Source: Pelomyxa schiedti
Taxonomy: Eukaryota > Evosea > Pelobiontida > Pelomyxidae
NCBI GenBank assembly: GCA_020536535.1
Contig: JAHLWZ010000257.1
Location: 3,096-40,431 of the forward strand
Reading direction: 5' to 3'
DNA: 37,336 bases
Below the pieces are notes generated by a model that worked only from the letters and a program-made list of their open reading frames with translations, had not been told where the DNA came from and made no database searches. The position numbers and the translations under genes were made by a program. Every line of letters starts with the position of its first letter. Position 1 is the stretch's first letter. Below are positions 1-15,452 of this stretch, in pieces.

Positions 1-1010
1 ACAGGGTTTTGACTGGAACACAAAGTGCGCCACTTGGGTTCCTAGTGGCGCACTTCCGGACACTGTATTTACAGCAGGATTTTCCATTCCGCGGCGCACT
101 TTGTGTTGGAGTGGAAAAAAAGTCACTCAAACTGTGTGTCTATTGCAGGGAACTGAAGGTTCTCTTGTGTGTCACCTCACAGGAACCCAAGCTCAGTGAA
201 ATCAGAAATCAAGAGTATTGACAACACCCTATTTCCTCCAGAAACACCCCAACAGCAGGAAACCAGTGGGACAGGTTACCCCCTTGTACCTTACAAGGCA
301 CGACGCACACATCATTGCCAACAGTTGAGAAAGACACACACTTGAGGGTGATGGGTGGTCTGTGTTGTGTCATGCCTGCAATTTCTGCTCCCTGCTGGGA
401 GACCTCCATGGCATAGATAGGGATGGATGGGATCTGGCATCAGTGGCATCACCTTCACCCACCACCCCAAACCAATTGTCTCCCCCCCCGCTCCCCCTCA
501 CCAAACACCCAACACAGAACCGAAATTGACACGGAGAGTGCGCGACAATCAGCAGAGCACTCACAAGTTCACGTTTCACGGCATCGGCATTGAGAAAACA
601 CAAAGTGCGCCACTCGGCGCACTTTGAGCAAAGTGCGCCAAGTGGCACCATGGCGCACTTTGTGTCACGGTGTTGGTCCAGTCAAAAAACACAAAGTGCG
701 CCGGTCGGTCGGCGCACTTTGTGTTCGTGGTGGTAGAGTGTTGTGGTTCACCTGGAAAACGTGTTGTTCGGTTGTTTGAGCCAGTGTACAACACAAAAAA
801 CGTTGGGGGCACACGATTCCCACCATTTATTCATGATTTTTAGTAAATCCAAAAAATCACCGTCAAAGTGACATGACACAAAGTGCGCCGCGGCGCACTT
901 TGTGTCACGTGGTTTTTCAGAGTCGGTTCGCCAAAGTGCCCATTTGGCGCACTTTGTGTTCAATGTCCGCTCAGGCGCACTTTGAGACAATGAAACACAA
1001 AGTGCGCCAG
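1..1010. repeat. Cluster of palindromic repeats with arm ACACAAAGTGCGCC
   Basis: The arm ACACAAAGTGCGCC and its reverse complement GGCGCACTTTGTGT recur as inverted pairs separated by 0 to about 40 bases. Clear units lie at about 16-57 (3' arm imperfect), 596-668, 688-725, 874-906, 929-960 and 974-1010, with a lone arm near 92-107. The unit at 874-906 is a nearly perfect palindrome with no loop. Short ORFs here repeatedly encode Thr-Gln-Ser-Ala-Pro because of the repeat and are not genes. The spacing between units (107-596, 726-873) shows no other structure that I recognise. The units could be miniature inverted-repeat elements, hairpin-forming satellite DNA or a protein-binding array. The last unit ends about 25 bases before the ankyrin-like reading frame opens. 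Confidence 0.85.
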
Positions 1011-1033
1011 CGTGAACCAGTTATGATGATCTC

Positions 1034-2502
1034 GAGGAGGAGGAGGGAGTTGTGATAAAGGAAGTGGCGGCCGTGTTGCTTGGGTTGTGTTGTGGTGGCC
1101 ACGTCGAGGCGGCCCGGAAGTTGTTTGGTGGCCCACGCGAATCCCACGGCGATCCCACGCTGCCATCATTGTGGGATGGGCGCGTGGTGGCCGCCTGGGC
1201 CAGTGTAACCGATGCGCGTGCCAGCGGTAATAATAATGTGGGAGGGAGGGCCCTGAGTGACAAGGTGAGGGAGTATGTGAGGGCTGAGTGTGGCTCATAC
1301 CCAGTGTTCACTGTTGTGTCCAGGGCAGGCCGCGTTGATTCCATCAGGTGGTTGGCTTCCACGCTCGAAATTGCGAGGGAGGACGCGCCGTGGATTCTCC
1401 CAAAGTTCCCACTGTCAGTGGCCTTGCGCTATGGGAACATGGATGTCGCGGCGTGTCTCTTTGAAGAGGTTGGTTTTTCCAACCTGCCCTCAAGCACTCT
1501 TGAAATGGAGCTTTTTTGTTGTGCTGACGGCAAATCACCCTCCAAGGTAAAGTGGTGTGCTGACAAGTTCTCAGTGACTCTGCGTGAAGAAAACGTGATA
1601 TATCAGCTCTTAACAAACAAGCACAGCACGGTTGAAGATTGCCTGTGGATGGAAGACTATACTCGTCACAAAAGAGGCGTGGCTCCAATCATCTTTAAAG
1701 CAATCAAGAATGTTGATATTGCCAAGTGGGTGTTGTCAATCAGCCGAGAGGACAGCCCAGATACCGTCGACGAGCTCTTGCAAAGCGTCGGAGACGTGTC
1801 ACTTGCAGAGTGGCTTGTCACAGAAAAGCACTTCGAACCAACTACACACACGTTCGAGTTGGCATGTTGCACACCAACGAAGAAAGGATCCTCCCTTGCA
1901 AGGTGGCTTTCAAAGAGAGTGACACTCTCACAGTCTGACATCCTCACCTCCTTTACCAAGGCACTAAGATGTGAAGTGGATGATCCAGCAGTTCCACCTC
2001 GAGTCCAGCCACATCAGAGCCAACAACAACAAGCTCCTTTTCAAGCTGCTCTCCAGAAATAAGAACAGGTGCGCAGAGTGGCTCATTGACTCGTTCGGCA
2101 TTCCCTTCTCTGATGTGTGTAAATTCGGCTGTTCCTTCCAACTTACCAATAGCAAACAACCAACAGATTGTTGAGATGGCCAAACTGTGCAATTCCACTG
2201 GTTCTTTTGAGTGTGAGTGGGACCTCGCAGGCTGGCAGATGATCCTGAGGAAGTACCACAGCCACATCGACACATCGGTGATTCGCCAGCACCTGATGCC
2301 AATCGTGACACTGTCACCGCACATTGCAATCTTCACAATGCTCCGTTTCGGCATCACACTCTCGGAAGTTAAGGCCAACAAACACTCGGCCTGGGCCAAA
2401 CCATTGGTCCACACCTGGCTTCAACAACAAAGCCCAGCGTCCTCTCTAATTGCAGACAGCAGTTGGATCACAGGGGCTAAGCCGAAACACTTGGGTGAAT
2501 AA
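1034..2502 (+). CDS. Ankyrin-like repeat protein, lineage-specific; start unresolved
   Basis: The frame opens at about 1016 and runs to 2062, with repeated helical units such as DVAACLFEEVGF, DIAKWVLSI and LAEWLVTEKHF that look like degenerate ankyrin repeats. It then changes frame twice. A 34-nt GT-AG intron at 2119-2152 cleanly joins the frame ending FGIPFSDV to VEMAKLCNSTG and on to the TAA at 2500-2502, which overlaps an AATAAA. An earlier intron is needed near 1971-2019, and its splice sites are less certain. No ATG precedes the conserved start (KEVAAVLLGLCCGGHV); the first in-frame ATG is at 1441. Either an upstream exon is missing, a non-ATG start is used, or the gene is damaged. A homologous N-terminal fragment lies at 31409-31530 on the other strand. 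Ligand and function are unknown. Confidence 0.6.
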
Positions 2503-2600
2503 AATTTTAGTCAACAGACTTACACGGTTATTCCTTGTTTATTTTGTTGGTTTTGAGGTGATGGTACTGTTTTTTTTTTTTGTGTTGCTGGGTTTGGTGG

Positions 2601-5600
2601 TTACATTCTGCCAAACTGGGATATACTACGCCTTGCTGTGATGCCGCTTGTTGTGGTTGTTGCCGATGACCCCGGAGAGTACCCTGGTCTCTTTTTCTTG
2701 TTGAAGGTGTTGAGGTTTGATGGCGGGGGCATGTACCTCGCCGGCCGGTGTGGCTGTTGTTGTGATGGTGCCGGCTGTTGCGGCCTTGGTAGTGCCGGTG
2801 CTGTAGCACTCTTGCCACCACCCATCCCTGAGAAGGGACTGGCGCGGAAGGGATCGCGGCTGTTGGCATTGCCTTCCTTTGTCTTCTTGTAGTATGTTCC
2901 CCACTGGGCGTTGATGACCGGTGTTGGGCTGCCGGTGGTTGTTGTGTTGGAATTACTGTATGTGTTGTAGGGCTGGCGTGGGCCAAAGCCTCCGCGGCCA
3001 CGGCCCCGGCCTCTGCCGGTAGTGAAACTGCTGCTGGGTTGTTGTTCTGTGTGTGGCTGGGTGGTGGGTTGGAACATCTCGTGTTTTCTTGAGGGTGTTG
3101 GAGCGGATTCCGCATAGTTGAGGTATTCATCCCAGCCGGTTTCCAGGCCTTTGGCAACTTCTTCTACGTTGGGTGTAGTGTCTTGAGTTGGCCCTGTCTC
3201 CGACTCCAGCTTTATGCTCCTCGTTGTACCAGTAGAAATCTCCCTCCTCCTTTTGGGTGGGGCAAGGCCTTGTCTCGCAAATTCTGCGGCAATTTGCCTC
3301 CTTCTTTTTCTGGTTTCTGGATCATTCCTCCATAAAACGTCTAATACCGGTTTCAGGGTTCCAGATTCCAGACGCTTCTGGAAGTCTGCATCTGATGAAG
3401 TTTCTTCAGCAAGGCCTGCTTTAGCCGCCTTGAAGTGTGCCCCTTGGTACATCTGAGCTTCTGCTACAGGGTCTCGTGTTACGTAGGGGGCAATGGCCTT
3501 GTTTACAGTAAGATAAGAAAATACACAACAAGGTACCCTCAGAGGAACGACTTCCTGCAAATCCTCATCCTCCATAGCAAGTATTTGCTCAGGTGTCAGG
3601 CCATATGAGCACTTGGGCACTTCCGTGTAATGAAACCTGAAAGGAACTCCAGATACCTTGGAGAAGAGTGTTGGAGCTGAACAACAAAAGAGAAATGTTA
3701 ACTTTATCTTCGTACTCCATATCATGCCACTTAGCAAGCAGCGCTCTTATTTCAGCTTCTTCGTTTTCTAGCATAGCTGCTTTGTGGTTTTGTATTTCTT
3801 CCTGCTCCTCATCACCGGACTTCTCCTAATAAAGATCAGACCTACACGATTCTAACCAAAGGAAAACTACTTCATCACCCTTGTTCAATATTTTGCCCAT
3901 CAGTTTGTCATAGGCATCAGCATCCCAACCACTATCGAGGAGCTCTTCCACTTCTACCCAATCAGCAGCTAGAAGTATTATAATTAACGGTGAGAGAACA
4001 ATGGGAATTTCACACCTGCCAGTCCGCATCTGTCACGAACCTCATTTACTGCCTTGGTTATTTTCCCTTTTTGTATCATCTTTTCTTTCTTCAGTTTGGC
4101 TGCCATCCTACAATACATTAATTCCCCTAGTAACGGGGAGGTAAATTACTCTTCTTTTTTTTCGATTTCCTTCAGTTTATGTGCTTCCTTTTTCCTCTGT
4201 TTATCAAGGTCTTTCCTCCGCATTGAGGGAAGGTTGCGAGGGTAAAACTGTATTTGTTGGGAAAGTCTAAGAGGGTAAGTTATCTTGCAACAGGAGGTTT
4301 TTTTTACCTTTCTTCGTCTAATGTCCCACTACGGACATCTGGTGCGTCACCACTTCCACCGAGGTAGCTCAACTTTGTAGGAGGAGCAATGATGGTAACT
4401 GGTGGTGGTTCGTCAGCAGTACTGTCAGCTTCTTCCTTTTTTATTTCTGTCGCAGGTTTGGGGGCCGAAATCTCGGGAGTGGTAGTTTCGTCTGTCTGTG
4501 AGGTTGTTGTTTCCCAAGTAATTCGTTTACAACTCTTCTTGGTTGAGGTCTTTCCATAGTCACTGAGTCCAAAATTGTACTCTTCTTCAAAAGCTGCCCC
4601 CTTCTCAATTTCTTCCTCATCTACCTCGTCCACATCAGTCTGGGTAATACCGGTAACACTAGAAGCGGGACCACTTCCCGTTGTATCAAAGCAGGAACAA
4701 CTGCTTGGTAAAACACCAGGTGCTCCAGCCTTTTTGTTGGCTGATGGAACAATTCCCTGAGTTCCATTTTCTTCCCACATTCTGTTGAATATATATGACC
4801 TCAGGAACTTCTCATCAGGATCCACCGTGGATTCATTCCAGAATTTTTGCAGAAGATCCTCTGCAATGACAACTGGCTGAAACTAATTTCAAAATTAGGT
4901 ACATTTGCCGATTGTTGGTAGCAAACTGTTGCTTTTTCTCCAAGTTTTCCAATGACCTCCGGGTGGTCTTTCTTCCATCTGATGAATTTTTCTTCCTCTT
5001 CAGCCAACTGTACTCAAATTAAATACTATTCATGAAGAAGAAACTTCTGCACCTCCGCCTCTGTCTTCTGGCGGACAGCAACGAAGTCATCATTTGTTCC
5101 ACTTTCCGTTTTTTCCAAGGGGTTCAATGTCGAGCCAGCAGCAACTTCTTCTGCTGCTTTTAGAAACTCATTTTTGATCTTTTCTTGTGCTTCACTGTCT
5201 TTCTCAAGGTCTGCCTGAGTTAAGTTACTTGGATTTATCTTGATACAATAAAGTTACTGGAGGTTCTGGCTCTGGAGCAACAGGTTCCACAAAGCCTTTC
5301 TTCTTCTTTTCCTTCTTTGTGTTAACCAGAGCCCCCCATGTAATTCTTTCGTCCAAGTCCTTTGTTTTCATGAAGTCGGGAGCCTCTGACCGCCTTCTAA
5401 TTCGGCGGATATCGGTTAACGAGGCCTCTAGGGAAGAAAAAAAAGGCATGTGAGAAAACTCCATGGTGCAACAAAAAAACAAGAAACAAAACAGGGAAAC
5501 CAAAAAAAAAAAAAAAAAAAAGCATAGGATAACATACTGGGGAAAGGTGCGTTCTTCAACACGGAGTCGGCGTTCTCCTGTATCGCGGGTAACACCCGCA

Positions 5601-6081
5601 GGAACTGCTCGTGCCACGATATTGGCTCGTCCACGCCCCCGACCTGCTCAAAGTCGTCCTCGTCAGCATAATCCTCGTCCTCGTCAGTGAGGTCCTCCGC
5701 CCCAGAGTACTCCACGACGTCGTCGTCGTCATCATCTTCATCGTCGTCCTCCTCCTCGCCATCTTCGTCTTCATCTTCCTCCCGGTCATCTCCGCCACTC
5801 CCGTCGTTCTCGGCGTCAGATTTACCAGGAGTTGCCGTGGCACCACCGGCGGAAGCGGATTTTTTAGCCGGCGAGGCCCCATCGTTAAGCGCAGACTCCC
5901 ACAAGCTCAGCACGTTTGTTTTCACAACAACAGGTGTCGCCGTCGGTGGCGGCGAATCTAGATCCTTAGATTGATCTCCCTTTTCGCCACTACTCGCCTG
6001 TTGTCGCACATCCGGCCTCGACACCCTCGCCTTCATCTCGCCCTCAATTAATTTCTGCAACTGCAGAAAAGAACGCTTCAT
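2601..6081 (-). CDS. KRI1: KRI1-like ribosome biogenesis protein
   Basis: KRI1 is a nucleolar factor for 40S subunit and pre-rRNA maturation. The spliced model is 990 aa from the ATG at 6081. Exons: 6081-5538, 5427-5258, 5214-5053, 5007-4927, 4876-4308, 4266-4150, 4107-4016, 3968-3871, 3825-3703, 3656-3537, 3497-2601. All ten introns are GT-AG and 39-50 nt long except the first (110 nt), and the total is divisible by three. Family landmarks appear in order: a long Asp/Glu tract, DPDEKFLRSYIFNRMW, FYPRNLPSMRRKD, GWDADAYDKLMGKI, and the C-terminal block PFRFHYTEVPKCSYGL followed by TPEQILAMEDEDL. The last 300 residues are an RG-rich, Gln/Thr/Pro-rich tail. The 39-nt intron at 3498-3536 is in frame and open, so it could be retained. 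The gene is divergent from the USP gene, with about 115 bp between starts. Confidence 0.93.
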
Positions 6082-6196
6082 AGAACAACCCTCGAGTTGC
6101 AGTTTCTATGTTTCTAAGAATTTCCCGAGGCATTGCTCCCCTGCGGCGAGGTGCCTCCGCGTGGCTCCCGTGGAAATAAACACTTTGACAAAATAA

Positions 6197-10831
<4,635 letters not shown>

Positions 10832-11087
10832 AGCACAACAGCTCAACCTGCTGAATTGTGCATAGCAGCCACCCATCCTGTACATAGTACCTTGTCTAGG
10901 CAGAAAGAAAAATAATCAGAATAATGATTTGCATGTGACTCCCTGCTCCCCTGAGAACTCGCTCTCTGTGCAGTTCCCAGTCACGAAACAATAATCGTCG
11001 GACAACGTGGCTGTAGTTGCCTGCCTGTGTCTGTTTGCCAAGAAAAATTCAACAAAAAAAAAAAAAAATTGAACTGTGGGTGGGGTG
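10832..11087. other. Intergenic, nothing recognised
   Basis: AT-moderate sequence between the USP stop and the next ATG, with a poly-A run at about 11054-11068 just upstream of the WBP4-like gene. I see no RNA gene or ORF of note. Confidence 0.5.
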
Positions 11088-12767
11088 ATGAGTCGTGCTA
11101 CCGGAGGTAGTTACAGCAACAGCAGATCTGCGGCCTACAGCAAATATGCCCCTCAGAAACCAAGGCAACACACCTTTCCTTGCACCAGTGACTGTGCAAC
11201 TTGACAAAAAAAAAAAAACACCAAAATAACATATGTTTGGTGCAGGTACTATTGTGAGTACTGTCACACTTGGATTCAAGTGAACGCCGCTGTGCGTGAG
11301 TGGAATGCCTTTTGCAATTTTACTTGATTGATTGCTCGTATACAACCTTGTTTGTTTATTTAATGTCTCAACAGGCAAGAGCTCAACACGAGAGTGGTTT
11401 CAGACACAAGGAGAACGTTAGCCACTTTCTCACAGAGGCAAGGAAAAAACAAAGGAGTGAGGATATCGCCACTCGGGAAGTTACAAATGAACTGAAGAAA
11501 ATAGAAAAGGCATGTTCGATGCAAATTCGCTTATCTCACCAACAGATAGATAGCACAGCGGCAGTACGAAGCGGACCTAGCGGGAATCGAACTTACTGCC
11601 TCCAAAGCTGCTGACGACCTCGAGTTTGAGGAAAATGTCCAGAGAGAATTGATGCGACAACGTCAGAATAAACCCAACCGCCCAAACGCTGATTTTGCGG
11701 TACCTCCACCTCCGAAGATTCCTCACATTATTCCCCAACTTCCCGCTATGCCACAAATGGCACAGCCCATAAGTATGTATCCACAAGTCCAAACATTCCA
11801 ATTTACTGTAAACAGCTATGTACCTTGCCATGCCAATACAAAGCCCGGAATCGCCCTTTGGTCTACCACCAGGCGTTACAACAATTCCAGTAACCACAAT
11901 GGAAACGTCGTCATCTGGCATTTCTTTCCCTTCTGCACAAACTCCAATTGCACCGGAAGAACCCCCTGCGTACTCTGACAAAGAAGCCCCCATGCCTGGA
12001 CCCTGGACCCCCGTCAGTGCTGCAGAGTCGCCATTCACGCGCTCCACTTATGTTCCAAACCCAGTCAAAGTGAAACCAAGGAAAGAAGCAAGCACTGAGT
12101 ACCACACAGACAGTTCTGACGAGTCGGGAGGCGAGAGTGACGAAGATGAAGAACAGAGGTTATATCTTTCATTTCCCTACTCCACTAAATCTTTTTCAGC
12201 GACGACGGAGGTGATTCTGATTCTGGGGGTCCTCCACCTGCTTTGGACCTTACTGCAGTTGCCAAGCCAAGAAGGGACCCAATAACGATATCTCTCTCCT
12301 TAGGGAAAAAAGGTGACTCCAAGAGGCAGCAACCTATCATGTGGCCCACAACCAAGCCACAATCTACAAACACCTCACCCAGCACTCCGGCACCAGCCGC
12401 TACCACCACAACAACGAGTACAACATCCTCCTCTAGTACCACCGCATCAGCAACCCAACCCAACAGCGTGGAGGAGGGACCCACCATCACGCCTCCAATA
12501 TCAGACACACCCGGTACTATCAAGCCGGACCCAGACGCCCCCGAGATAGACCCACAAGCACCCATTACCACCAAGCCGGCAACCCCACCAACAACCGCAG
12601 TAACGAATACCACCACCACCACACCAACAACTGCAGCAACAGAATCGGCCACCAACCAACAATCGGCCGCAAGCACAGACAACAACATCAACAGACCACC
12701 GGCAACAGGATTCACCATGGTTCCATCAAAGAAGGGCAACATGAGGCAATTCCGCAAGAGGCTATGA
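11088..12767 (+). CDS. WBP4/FBP21-like U1-type zinc-finger splicing protein lacking WW domains
   Basis: The model is 459 aa in six exons: 11088-11164, 11246-11279, 11375-11513, 11554-11772, 11816-12158 and 12200-12767, with the total divisible by three. The spliced N-terminus gives a matrin/U1-like C2H2 finger: YYCEYCHTWIQ joined to ARAQHESGFRHKENVSHFL. In WBP4 this finger contacts spliceosomal U2 and U5 components. A coiled region follows, with ELKKIEKA and YEADLAGIELTASKAADD. Pro-rich stretches (VPPPPKIPHIIPQLP) come next, then an acidic segment, a Thr/Pro-rich low-complexity tail and a basic end GNMRQFRKRL. No WW domain is visible, unlike animal WBP4. The first intron must use a GC donor (11165-11245, GC-AG); no GT donor of the right phase exists in the exon. 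It converges on the MIF4G gene, 42 bp apart. Confidence 0.8.
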
Positions 12768-12809
12768 TTGCACTTGTAACTTAACACAACTTCTTCCATC
12801 TTCCATCAC

Positions 12810-13960
12810 TCACTCAGAATCTGTCTTCTTTTTTTTTCCCTTGTTGCTGTTTTTTGTTTGTGGTGATTGTGGTGACTGTGGTGGTGACGGTGCTGCCTCC
12901 AATTGTTTGCTCTCAGTTGAATAGTGCTCTGTTACACATGGATTGGTTTTGTGAAGAAGAGACCGTGAGGAATTTACCCGGATCATAGTCTTGATTGTGG
13001 GAGGAGTAGACGCGAGGGCGGCCAGTGCAGACATGTGCCCGATTTGTGCATCCATGCGCTGCTCATTTTCTGCAGAATCGAGGGTTTTCCCAACCCGGCT
13101 CAGAATCAAACACACAGCTTCCACGTCTTTTTCAGCAGGTGGTTTGTTCTTTTGACGGAGGAAGTTCTGAATTCATTGCCGGAACACATGGAACATACCG
13201 GTGTGCTGTTTAGAAGCCTCTCCATACAGTCGTACAATATTTGCCCAGGCAGTAATGAAGACTTCAAGAGTTCACACATGAAGGCGATGTGGCTATTAGG
13301 GGATGACTGTTATGCAGGTCAGAAAAGGTGGGAACGTACCTCATGTTGCGGCGCCTAAGACGATTGTATTCTATCTTGTGGTATTCACTCCAGCCATTTA
13401 AGATTGTTAGCTGTCCTGGTTGCATGAAGGAAGGAGGTTGCCGTATTTGTCTGTGGAATTCAAATTCTCTGCTGCACTTGTCGAGTAGAACTTTTCGAAA
13501 CAACTGCCAATTGGGTTGACAAGAAAGTACCTTTGGCGGGGAGATACCTCCGGTGTGCTATGAAAACATGAGGCCAAATCAGGTGGCACGAATAGGTTTT
13601 CGCACAGGATAGCGCAAAGCCTTGCGTAAAGACGGTGAGAGCCAAGAATGCCCTCGTTGTAAATTTGAAGTACGACAGCTGCAGAAAGTGAGCAAAGAAA
13701 GTTTGCCGCTGCACATACACTCGAACATATCAACTCCCGGAAGGTGAAGTCTTGCCAGTTCGCTGGAAATTGCGTCAAAGGTTTTTTCAGACAACCGTTT
13801 CAGGCACCTGTGGACTTGTGAATTTTTTAAATGCAAAGGGAATTATGTGCAACCCGTTGACCTGTTCTTGGATCTCAGAAGGAGGAGGAATCTTGGGAGC
13901 TTTCCACCCAATCAGTACATTCGAGAAACGCACTGGAGGGGAGATGCGTGACAAATCCAT
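12810..13960 (-). CDS. eIF4G-type MIF4G domain protein
   Basis: MIF4G domains of eIF4G bind eIF4A and RNA in translation initiation. Exons traced from the 3' side: 13148-12810, 13292-13199, 13503-13340, 13678-13548, 13807-13719, and an exon ending at 13854. Introns are 40-50 nt, GT-AG, and all phases agree. Family landmarks in order: SEIQEQVN-GCLKRLSEKTFDAISSEL, VVLQIYNEGILGSHRLYARLC, LFRKVLLDKCSREFEF, SHIAFMCELLK, ILYDCMERLLN, and DVEAVCLILSRVGKTLDS. A Ser/Pro/Lys tail ends at TGA 12810. The ATG at 13960 (MDLSRISPPVRF) is the nearest possible independent start. However, the same frame is open upstream into a different domain, so this may be the C-terminal half of a longer protein (see the 13855-15161 entry). 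eIF4G itself is favoured over other MIF4G proteins by the first helices. Confidence 0.8.
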
Positions 13961-15161
13961 AGTGGCTATTGGGTAACCAGATGTTGCCTCAATAAGGGAA
14001 AATTCTGTTTCGTGGTTCACAGCGACGAGGAGCCCGCAACCTGCGCCCACTGTCTTGAGAGAAAGGTTGTGGAGAGGTTTTGTAAGGTTATTGACATCGA
14101 AGATAATGGATGCCGTAGTGTTTGTGATACCCACAAGGCTGTCACTGATTTTGTGGATTACACCAGCACAACAAAGTGGAGTTTCCTTGACTTGGAAACC
14201 ACCAATATCTACAAGGGACACAGCACGGGAAGCATTGTCAACTTTCAAGAATTTTCCGCTCGGGAATATTGCTTCATCTGGTACACAGTGATTCTGCTCG
14301 TAAGTCATGGAACACTGGGAGGGGCACAAATACGAGAACACAATAGTCCCTTGTGAATAGGTTTTAGCCAAGTCCACACGAATGAAAGGTCCCAATTGCG
14401 TGGCATTTCCAAGCAGCACTGTTATCTCGTCGCCACGACCTATTTTCGGGTCACAGTTGCTAAAGTCAAAAGCAACTGCCCACAGCCGTGACGTCACAGC
14501 CGCAGAAGCCGCAGTTGCCTCCCCATTTCCGCGACCAGGAGCGAACCCCCACGAGACTTCGACAGGCTGCGTCAACGGTCCCGGACCTGGTGCCCGGCAA
14601 GTCCCATAACTGCATTCTCATCTGGTCGTTTACCACGCACCACTTGCCGTTGCACGCGGTGCGGCCCTGCCACTCCCCCACGAGGATCCGGGAGCACGAC
14701 GGCGGCGACGACGACGAAGAGAGCGACCACGGCGGCCGCCCGGGGTCCGGCACCAGATCTCCCACCACAACCAGCCCGCGGCACCACTGGTAGTCCTCGA
14801 CCACGGCGCCCCAGCGGCCGTCGGCGAGCGCCACGACGCGCACGCCGTCTCGGCGGAGGCGGGGGTCGCGCCACAGCGCCGCGGGGCCGACGACGCCGCC
14901 GGTGTGGGAGAGGCACAGCGAGACGGCGGAGCGGCGGTGGTCCGCCAGGGCGGGGCCCAGCAGGAGGCACAGCAGCACGCGGACGGCGGCGCGGCGGGCG
15001 ACCCACCGGCGGCCGATGGAGGAGACAACGGAGGGGTCGAGCAGCCGCACGGGGCTCGCGGCGCCGCCGCCGCGGCGGGAGGAGGAGCAGCGAGGGACCA
15101 GGCGCCCCGCCGCGAAAGCTACGAACTGCGCCCGCCCAGAGACGAAGACGTTAAGCGCCAT
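13855..15161 (-). CDS. Lineage-specific domain protein, possibly fused in frame to the MIF4G protein
   Basis: The frame opens at ATG 15161 (MALNVFVSGRAQFVAFAAGR) in very GC-rich DNA. It runs through LLDPSVVSSIGRRWVARR and WQGRTACNGKWCVVNDQMRM. It must then shift frame near 14460-14590, probably by an intron whose ends I could not fix. It continues from about 14500 as VAFDFSNCDPKIGRGDEITV, LVDIGGFQVKE and EFSLIEATSGYPIATMDLSR. That frame stays open to 13854, where a 46-nt intron (13853-13808) joins it to the MIF4G domain. Unspliced, the frame ends at TGA 13787. The repeated short beta-like blocks suggest a propeller-like fold, but I do not recognise the family and infer no function. It is divergent from the LRR gene. 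Confidence 0.6.
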
Positions 15162-15452
15162 CAAATGGGAGAACAATCAAAGTGCTGTCTGCTGTCTATT
15201 CTTTTCACTCAATTCGTGTAAGGCACCTAACCGAGAGTAAACTGTCTCTTTGTCAGGCTGCACGGGAGGGGAACTTCAGGTCAGAGTGATCAAAATGATC
15301 ATTTGTCATTTGAATGACAACAAACTCACAGAAAAGTGGTTCCCCGACTCGTCAACTTTTTACGAAACGAATCGTCGTAAGAGTTACATACACACGGGGT
15401 TTTGACCGCGACAACGCGACATTAAAGATCTGTTAACTGAGGGGATTTGTGA

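Noticed and set aside
9-1055. Several ORFs of 60-112 codons encoding repeated Thr-Gln-Ser-Ala-Pro on both strands
   Set aside because: They are readings of the palindromic repeat units and share no protein-like conservation beyond the repeat.
2528-3157. Minus-strand ORF of 209 codons overlapping the end of KRI1
   Set aside because: It is an alternate frame of the low-complexity KRI1 tail; the KRI1 frame connects to conserved blocks and this one does not.
5611-5974. Ser-rich and Val-rich plus-strand ORFs
   Set aside because: They arise opposite the Asp/Glu tract of KRI1 exon 1.
12185-12799. Long minus-strand ORF of 204 codons rich in Val and Gly
   Set aside because: It is the antisense shadow of the Thr/Pro-rich tail of the WBP4-like gene.
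14572-15028. Overlapping ORFs on both strands in GC-rich DNA at 14.6-15.2 kb
   Set aside because: High GC removes stops in all frames; only the frame starting MALNVFVSGRAQ at 15161 has protein-like character.
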